The notes under the pieces were generated by a model. The model was not told where the DNA came from, did not search any database, and worked only from the letters and a program-made list of their open reading frames with translations. The translations under genes and the position numbers were made by a program. Shown one piece after another: positions 59,382-64,000 of a DNA stretch of 64,000 nt. The stretch's first letter is position 1; every line of letters starts with the position of its first letter. Source of the DNA: Kitasatospora sp. NBC_01287 (GTDB taxonomy: Bacteria; Actinomycetota; Actinomycetes; Streptomycetales; Streptomycetaceae). The stretch covers positions 7,786,001 to 7,850,000 of the forward strand of contig NZ_JAPEPB010000001.1 in assembly GCF_026340565.1 (NCBI RefSeq), in the 5' to 3' direction.

Positions 59382-61739
59382 ATGGCCAAGCCATTCCGGG
59401 GTGTCGTCAACCTCGACATCCGCGACTCGGTCCCGGACTGGGGCCCGTACGAGCAGCCGAAGGCGCCGCCCGGCTCGCCCAACATCCTGTACATCGTGCT
59501 GGACGACGTGGGGTTCGGCGCGATGAGCTGCTACGGCGGCCCGATCGAGACGCCGAACATCGACCGGATCGCGGCGAACGGGCTTCGCTACGGCCAGTGG
59601 CACACCACCGCGCTCTGCTCACCGACCCGCTCCTGCCTGCTCACCGGCCGCAACCACACCACCAACGGGATGGCCTGCATCAGCGAGTGCGCCGTCGGCT
59701 TCCCCGGCGCGAACGGCCACATCCCGCCGCAGTGCGCCAACCTCGGGGAGATCCTGGTCGAGCGCGGCTACAGCACCGCCCTGGTGGGCAAGTGGCACCT
59801 GTGCGCCGAGGACGAGATGAACCTGGCCTCCAGCAAGCACAACTGGCCGGTCGCCCGCGGCTTCGAGCGCTTCTACGGCTTCCTCGGCGCGGAGACCAGC
59901 CAGTGGTACCCGGACCTGGTGCACGACAACCACCCGGTGGAGCAGCCCGCCACCCCGGAGCAGGGCTACCACTTCGGCGTCGACATCACCGACAAGGCAC
60001 TGGAGTTCATCGACGACGTGAAGGCGATCGCCCCTGACCGGCCGGTCCTGCTCTACTACGCGCCGGGTTGCGCGCACGCGCCGCACCAGGTGCCGCACGA
60101 GTGGACCGAGCGCTACCACGGCCGCTTCGACGCCGGGTACGAGGTGCTGCGGGCGCAGACCCTGGAGCGGCAGAAGGCGATGGGCCTGGTGCCGCGGAAC
60201 ACCGAACTGCCGCCGCTCAACCCGATCGGCACGCCCGCCAGCCGCAGCGGCCCCGGGGGAGAGCCGTTCCCGCCGCTGGACTTCACCCGCCCCTGGGACA
60301 GCCTCTCCGCGGACGAGCAGCGCCTCTTCTCCCGGATGGCCGAGGTGTACGCGGGATTCCTGACGCACTGCGACGACCAGATCGGCCGCCTGCTCGACTA
60401 CCTGGAGGCCAACGACCAGCTGGACAACACCATCGTCGTGGTGGTCTCCGACAACGGGGCCAGCGGCGAGGGCGGCCCGGACGGCTCGGTCAACGAGAAC
60501 AAGCTCGCCAACGGCGTGCCGGACGACCTCGCCGAGAACCTGGCCATGCTGGACGACCTGGGCAGCACCAAGACGTACAACCACTACCCGAACGGCTGGG
60601 CGATGGCCTTCAACGCCCCGTTCAAGATGTGGAAGCGCTACTCGTTCAACGGCGGCACCTGCGACCCGTGCGTCATCTCCTGGCCGGCCGGCATGCGGGC
60701 CCGCGGCGAGGTCCGCGACCAGTACCACCACGCCGTCGACCTGGTGCCGACGCTGCTGGACTGCGTGGGCGTCGAACTCCCCGACGCGGTGAAGGGCTAC
60801 ACCCAGCTCCCGCTCGAAGGCGTGAGCATGCGGTACAGCTTCGACTCCGGCAGCCTGCCCACCGCCAAGCACACGCAGTTCTACTCGATGCTCGGCTCCC
60901 GGGGCATCTGGCACGACGGCTGGAAGGCGGTCACCACCCACCCCACGCTCAGCGGCTGGAGCCACTTCAGCGAGGACACCTGGGAGCTCTACCACACGGC
61001 GGAGGACCGCGCCGAGCTGCACGACCTCGCCGCCGAGGAGCCCGGCCGGCTGGCCGAGTTGATCGGCCTCTGGTTCCACGAGGCCGGCGCCCACCAGGCG
61101 TTCCCGCTGGACGACCGCTCGGGTGTCGAGATCATCACCAACCCGCGCCCCCAACTCGCCCCGCCACGCTCCCGCTACGTCTACCACCCCGGCGGCGCGG
61201 AGGTGCCCGAGTCGGTCGCGGTCGCGGTGCGCGGGCGCTCCTTCTCGATCGGCGCGCTGGTGGACCTGGCGGGGCCGGGAGCGTCCGGTGTGCTCTTCGC
61301 GCACGGCGGCCGGTTCGGCGGGCACGCGCTCTACGTCAAGGACAACCGGCTGCACTACGTCTACAACTTCCTCGGCAGCCATGAGCAACTGATGCGCGCG
61401 AACGAGGAGTTGCCGACCGGGTCGCAGGTGATCCTGGCCGCCTCCTTCGACAAGGACGGCGAGGACCCGCCCGGCACCGCCCGCGGGATCCTCAGCCTCT
61501 ACCACGGCGACCGCAAGGTCGGCGAGGGGCGGATCATGACCCAGCCCGGCAAGTTCAGCGTCGCGGGTGAGGGTCTCAACATCGGCCGGGACGGCGGCGA
61601 CGCCGTGACCGACGACTACCCCGGCACCCGCCCCTGGGCCTTCACCGGCGGGACCATCGACCGGGTGGCCGTCGACGTCAGTGGCGAGGCCTTCCTCGAC
61701 CTCGAACGGGAGGCCGCCGCGATGCTCTCCCGCGAGTAG
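59382..61739 (+). CDS. Cys-type arylsulfatase
   Basis: A 785-aa sulfatase hydrolysing sulfate esters. The signature CSPTRSCLLTGR places the formylglycine precursor at Cys79; Asp41-Asp42 and VVVSDNGASGEGG are metal ligands. The C-terminal 200 residues are a lectin-like extension. No signal peptide, so probably cytoplasmic, which fits the cytoplasmic formylglycine-generating enzyme encoded downstream. AGGAGA precedes the ATG. Confidence 0.95.
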   Translation: MAKPFRGVVNLDIRDSVPDWGPYEQPKAPPGSPNILYIVLDDVGFGAMSCYGGPIETPNIDRIAANGLRYGQWHTTALCSPTRSCLLTGRNHTTNGMACISECAVGFPGANGHIPPQCANLGEILVERGYSTALVGKWHLCAEDEMNLASSKHNWPVARGFERFYGFLGAETSQWYPDLVHDNHPVEQPATPEQGYHFGVDITDKALEFIDDVKAIAPDRPVLLYYAPGCAHAPHQVPHEWTERYHGRFDAGYEVLRAQTLERQKAMGLVPRNTELPPLNPIGTPASRSGPGGEPFPPLDFTRPWDSLSADEQRLFSRMAEVYAGFLTHCDDQIGRLLDYLEANDQLDNTIVVVVSDNGASGEGGPDGSVNENKLANGVPDDLAENLAMLDDLGSTKTYNHYPNGWAMAFNAPFKMWKRYSFNGGTCDPCVISWPAGMRARGEVRDQYHHAVDLVPTLLDCVGVELPDAVKGYTQLPLEGVSMRYSFDSGSLPTAKHTQFYSMLGSRGIWHDGWKAVTTHPTLSGWSHFSEDTWELYHTAEDRAELHDLAAEEPGRLAELIGLWFHEAGAHQAFPLDDRSGVEIITNPRPQLAPPRSRYVYHPGGAEVPESVAVAVRGRSFSIGALVDLAGPGASGVLFAHGGRFGGHALYVKDNRLHYVYNFLGSHEQLMRANEELPTGSQVILAASFDKDGEDPPGTARGILSLYHGDRKVGEGRIMTQPGKFSVAGEGLNIGRDGGDAVTDDYPGTRPWAFTGGTIDRVAVDVSGEAFLDLEREAAAMLSRE

Positions 61740-61818
61740 CGGGAGCGGGAGCAGCGGGAGCGGGAGTACCGCCACGACAGCGCGCGACAGCGCGCAGGAC
61801 AGGAAGGGAGTGCCGGCC

Positions 61819-62241
61819 ATGGATGTGGGACCGGTCGAGTACGTGGTCATCGCCTTTCCCGGCAACCACTTCAGGGGCGAGATCGAGCCCGAACTGCGCC
61901 GGCTGGTGGAGAGCGGCACGGTGCGGATCCTCGACCTCACCTTCATCAAGAAGGACGCGGAAGGTCTGGTCAGCTACCAGGAGTTGGAGGCCCTCGGCCC
62001 GGACGAGGCGTCGGTCTTCGACAACATCGACGGTGAGGTCGGCGGCCTGCTCAGCGAGCAGGACCTCGAACTCGTCGCGCGGGAGCTCGCCCCCGACTCC
62101 GCCGCCGCGCTGATCGTCTGGGAGGACACCTGGGCCGCCCCGATCGCCGGGGCGATCCGGCGGGCCGGCGGCCTGCTGGTGGAGCACGAGCGGATCCCGG
62201 GCCCCGTGGTGGCCCAGGCGCTGGCCGCCGCCGCCGGCTGA
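61819..62241 (+). CDS. DUF6325-family protein
   Basis: A 140-aa protein: VEYVVIAFPGNHFRGEIEPE, ILDLTFIKKDAEG and a C-terminal AAPIAGAIRRAGGLLVEHER. The family is often next to SHOCT proteins, as here. Possible membrane-stress role; unknown. Confidence 0.8.
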   Translation: MDVGPVEYVVIAFPGNHFRGEIEPELRRLVESGTVRILDLTFIKKDAEGLVSYQELEALGPDEASVFDNIDGEVGGLLSEQDLELVARELAPDSAAALIVWEDTWAAPIAGAIRRAGGLLVEHERIPGPVVAQALAAAAG

Positions 62242-62276
62242 CCGGTCGGCGGCATCGAGTCGAGAGGAGCACGAGG

Positions 62277-62600
62277 ATGTTGGGACGCGCAGTACGTCGA
62301 GGCGGTCGGCCGGGTCTGCTCGGCACGGCGGCGCGCACCGCGGTGGTCGCCGGTACCGCGACCGCGGTCTCCGGACGGGTCTCGCGGCGCCAGGCCGACC
62401 GCTACGCCGGTCAGCAGGTCGAGGCCGAGCCGCCGCAGGAGCAGGCCCCGGCCCCGGCGCCGGCCGCCGCCGCGCCGGGCGGGAGCGGGCTCAGCGAGGA
62501 GGACCTCAACGGTCTGGAGCGGCTGGCCGCGCTGCACCAGCAGGGCGTGCTCTCCGACCAGGAGCTCGCCGCCGCGAAGGCCCGGATCCTGGGGATCTGA
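62277..62600 (+). CDS. SHOCT-domain protein
   Basis: A 107-aa protein: N-terminal hydrophobic segment (RTAVVAGTATAV), Pro/Ala/Gln linker, and C-terminal SHOCT (LERLAALHQQGVLSDQELAAAKARIL). Paired with DUF6325. Confidence 0.88.
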   Translation: MLGRAVRRGGRPGLLGTAARTAVVAGTATAVSGRVSRRQADRYAGQQVEAEPPQEQAPAPAPAAAAPGGSGLSEEDLNGLERLAALHQQGVLSDQELAAAKARILGI

Positions 62601-62618
62601 CGTGACTGGCCGCCGGCC

Positions 62619-63218
62619 ATGACCGGCTCACTCGCGTGGGCGGCCACGGCGGCGGCCGCGTTCGGCGCCACCAATGTCGACAACCTGGTGCTGCTGACGC
62701 TCCAACTCGCCGGCCGGCACCCACCGGGCCCGGGCGGGGCGCGGGACCGGGCGTCGAGGTCCGGGCCCGCGCTGCGCGGGCAGTACCTGGCGCTGCTCGT
62801 GCTGCTGGCGCTCAGCGCGCTGGGCGCGGCCGGCCTGCTGCTGCTCCCGGCGCGCGGCGCGGCGCTGGTCGGCCTGGTGCCGCTCACCCTGGGCGTCCGC
62901 GCGCTGCTGCGCCGCGGCCCGCAGCCCGTCGCACCGGCCACGGGCCGCGCCGGTACCGGGGCGGTGGCGCTGCTCGCCCTGACCTGCGGCGCCGACAACG
63001 TCGCCGTCTACACCCCGCTGCTCGCCCGGGCCGGGTTCCCCGGCGCGCTGGTGCCGGTGGCGGTCTTCGCCGCCCTGGTGCCCGTGCTCTGCGGCCTGGC
63101 GCTCTGGCTGGCCCGCCGCACGGCCTCTCTGGGTCGGCTGCGGGCGCTGGGCGAGCGGGTCTTCCCGGCCTTCCTGATCACGGTGGGCCTGGTGGTGCTG
63201 CGCGGCGCGCTGCTCTGA
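62619..63218 (+). CDS. CadD-like transporter
   Basis: A 199-aa membrane protein with two repeat halves bearing FGATNVDNLVLLTL and CGADNVAVYTPLL, the CadD/cadmium-resistance pattern. Starts 18 bp after the SHOCT gene. Substrate may be a metal ion or small organic cation. Confidence 0.82.
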   Translation: MTGSLAWAATAAAAFGATNVDNLVLLTLQLAGRHPPGPGGARDRASRSGPALRGQYLALLVLLALSALGAAGLLLLPARGAALVGLVPLTLGVRALLRRGPQPVAPATGRAGTGAVALLALTCGADNVAVYTPLLARAGFPGALVPVAVFAALVPVLCGLALWLARRTASLGRLRALGERVFPAFLITVGLVVLRGALL

Positions 63219-63225
63219 GCCGCCG

Positions 63226-64000
63226 TCAGGCCGGTTCGGAGCGGCCCGGCCCGGACGGGCCCGGCGGGCGGGGCCCGGTCGCGTCGGCGACGCAGCGGAA
63301 CCCCAGGTGGCAGGTGGCGGTGTCCTCGGTCTGTCCCTGCCGGGCGGCCGGGCGGTAGCGCAGGCAGTAGTCGGGGGCGCAGAGGAACGAGCCGCCCTTC
63401 ACCACCCGGCGGTGGAAGCCGTTCTGGCTGTGCCGCTCCACCGGCCCGGCGGTGCGCGGATTGTGCGGCGTGCAGCAGGGCCGCGGCGCCGGGTCGGGGT
63501 GGTGGTCGTCGTAGTAGTCGGCCGTCCACTCCCAGACGTTGCCGGCCATGTCCGCCAGGCCGTATCCGTTGGGTGGGAACGAGCCGACCGGAGAGGTGCC
63601 GTGGAAGCCGTCCAGCGCGAGGTTCTCCCAGGGGAACCGCCCGTGCCAGGTGTTGGCCAGGTAGCGGCCCTTGCGGGTGAACTCCTCGCCCCAGCAGAAG
63701 ACCGCCCCGTCGAGGCCGCCCCGCGCGGCCCGCTCCCACTCCGCCTCGGTGGGCAGCCGCTTGCCGAGCCACGCGGCGTAGGCCTGGGCGTCCGCGAAGG
63801 AGACCTGGGTGACCGGGTGCAGCTCGCGGCCGTTCAGCGTGCTGGGCGGCCCCTCAGGGCGTCGCCACTGCGCGCCCGGGGTGTAGGCCCACCAGCGCCG
63901 GAAGTCGTCCAGCGGCACCGGTCCCGGGGTGGGGCGGAAGACCAGCGCGCCGGGGACGAGCAGCGCCGGGTCCGCTCGCGGGTACGCCGCCGGGTCCAGC
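63226..64000 (-). CDS. formylglycine-generating enzyme, N-terminus beyond the window
   Basis: The visible about 257 residues match the FGE/SUMF1 family: LPTEAEWERAARGG, GNVWEWTADYY and GGSFLCAPDYCLRYRPAAR, whose two Cys are the copper/catalytic pair. It oxidises the sulfatase Cys79-type residue to formylglycine. The frame stays open to base 64000, with the family's LLVPGALVF and GPVPLDDFRRWW intact, so the gene continues outside. Convergent with the CadD-like gene. Confidence 0.95.
   Translation of the reverse strand, partial: LDPAAYPRADPALLVPGALVFRPTPGPVPLDDFRRWWAYTPGAQWRRPEGPPSTLNGRELHPVTQVSFADAQAYAAWLGKRLPTEAEWERAARGGLDGAVFCWGEEFTRKGRYLANTWHGRFPWENLALDGFHGTSPVGSFPPNGYGLADMAGNVWEWTADYYDDHHPDPAPRPCCTPHNPRTAGPVERHSQNGFHRRVVKGGSFLCAPDYCLRYRPAARQGQTEDTATCHLGFRCVADATGPRPPGPSGPGRSEPA

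Overview
This is a chromosomal window from a high-GC Gram-positive actinomycete, most likely Streptomycetaceae (Streptomyces, Kitasatospora or a close relative). The evidence is strong G/C bias at third codon positions, frequent GTG starts, four-base GTGA/ATGA gene overlaps, several LuxR/LAL regulators, a SARP, an AfsA homologue, XRE-DUF5753/DUF397/DUF6879 genes and a DtxR-type iron box. I found no tRNA, rRNA, CRISPR array, transposase or integrase.

Layout. 1-15.5 kb is a regulation and secondary-metabolism block: a secreted protein with six DDRWP repeats, an Sfp-type phosphopantetheinyl transferase, a LAL regulator, a degenerate polyprenyl-synthase-like protein, and a long leftward series (HypE-like protein, AfsA-like hotdog protein, SARP, LuxR-ATPase, degenerate acyl-CoA-synthetase-like protein). 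15.7-19.4 kb pairs a membrane-anchored ligand-binding protein with a P-loop ATPase. 19.8-23.5 kb holds a secreted Ig/transthyretin-like protein, a two-domain glycosyltransferase, a PqqD-like peptide-recognition protein and an acyltransferase-like protein. 23.5-26.7 kb holds an ABC exporter pair and glutathione peroxidase. 26.7-34.6 kb is an accessory patch of XRE/DUF397/DUF6879 genes, micro-ORFs, a GNAT, a 97% identical glutathione peroxidase fragment, and a 26-aa peptide coupled to an isoaspartyl-methyltransferase-like enzyme. 34.6-37.4 kb is a GAF/PAS/PP2C phosphatase. 37.5-41 kb is metal homeostasis: a cobalamin riboswitch controls cbtB-cbtA plus a 2Fe-2S reductase, and an iron box controls a DUF2470 gene.

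41.1-51.2 kb is the most interesting part. It looks like an uncharacterised RiPP locus. Its proposed precursor is a 26-aa acidic peptide, followed on the same strand by an HExxH peptide hydroxylase-like protein, a stand-alone YcaO enzyme, a methyltransferase (plus the 3' remnant of another) and a PhyH-like dioxygenase. A GT4 glycosyltransferase, a nucleotide-sugar epimerase and an ABC exporter run divergently, and a sulfotransferase lies beyond them. A degenerate array of about 16 copies of a 13-bp repeat separates the YcaO and HExxH genes.

51.3-55.5 kb holds a universal stress protein and an srsABC-type phenolic-lipid operon (type III PKS, methyltransferase, flavoprotein) divergent from a UbiA prenyltransferase. 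55.5-64 kb holds a MalT-like regulator, a Cys-type arylsulfatase, DUF6325 and SHOCT proteins, a CadD-like transporter and the formylglycine-generating enzyme that would activate the sulfatase; this last gene runs off the window end.

Short tandem repeats of 10-15 bp fill many of the intergenic spacers. That is a property of this chromosome segment rather than of any one operon.
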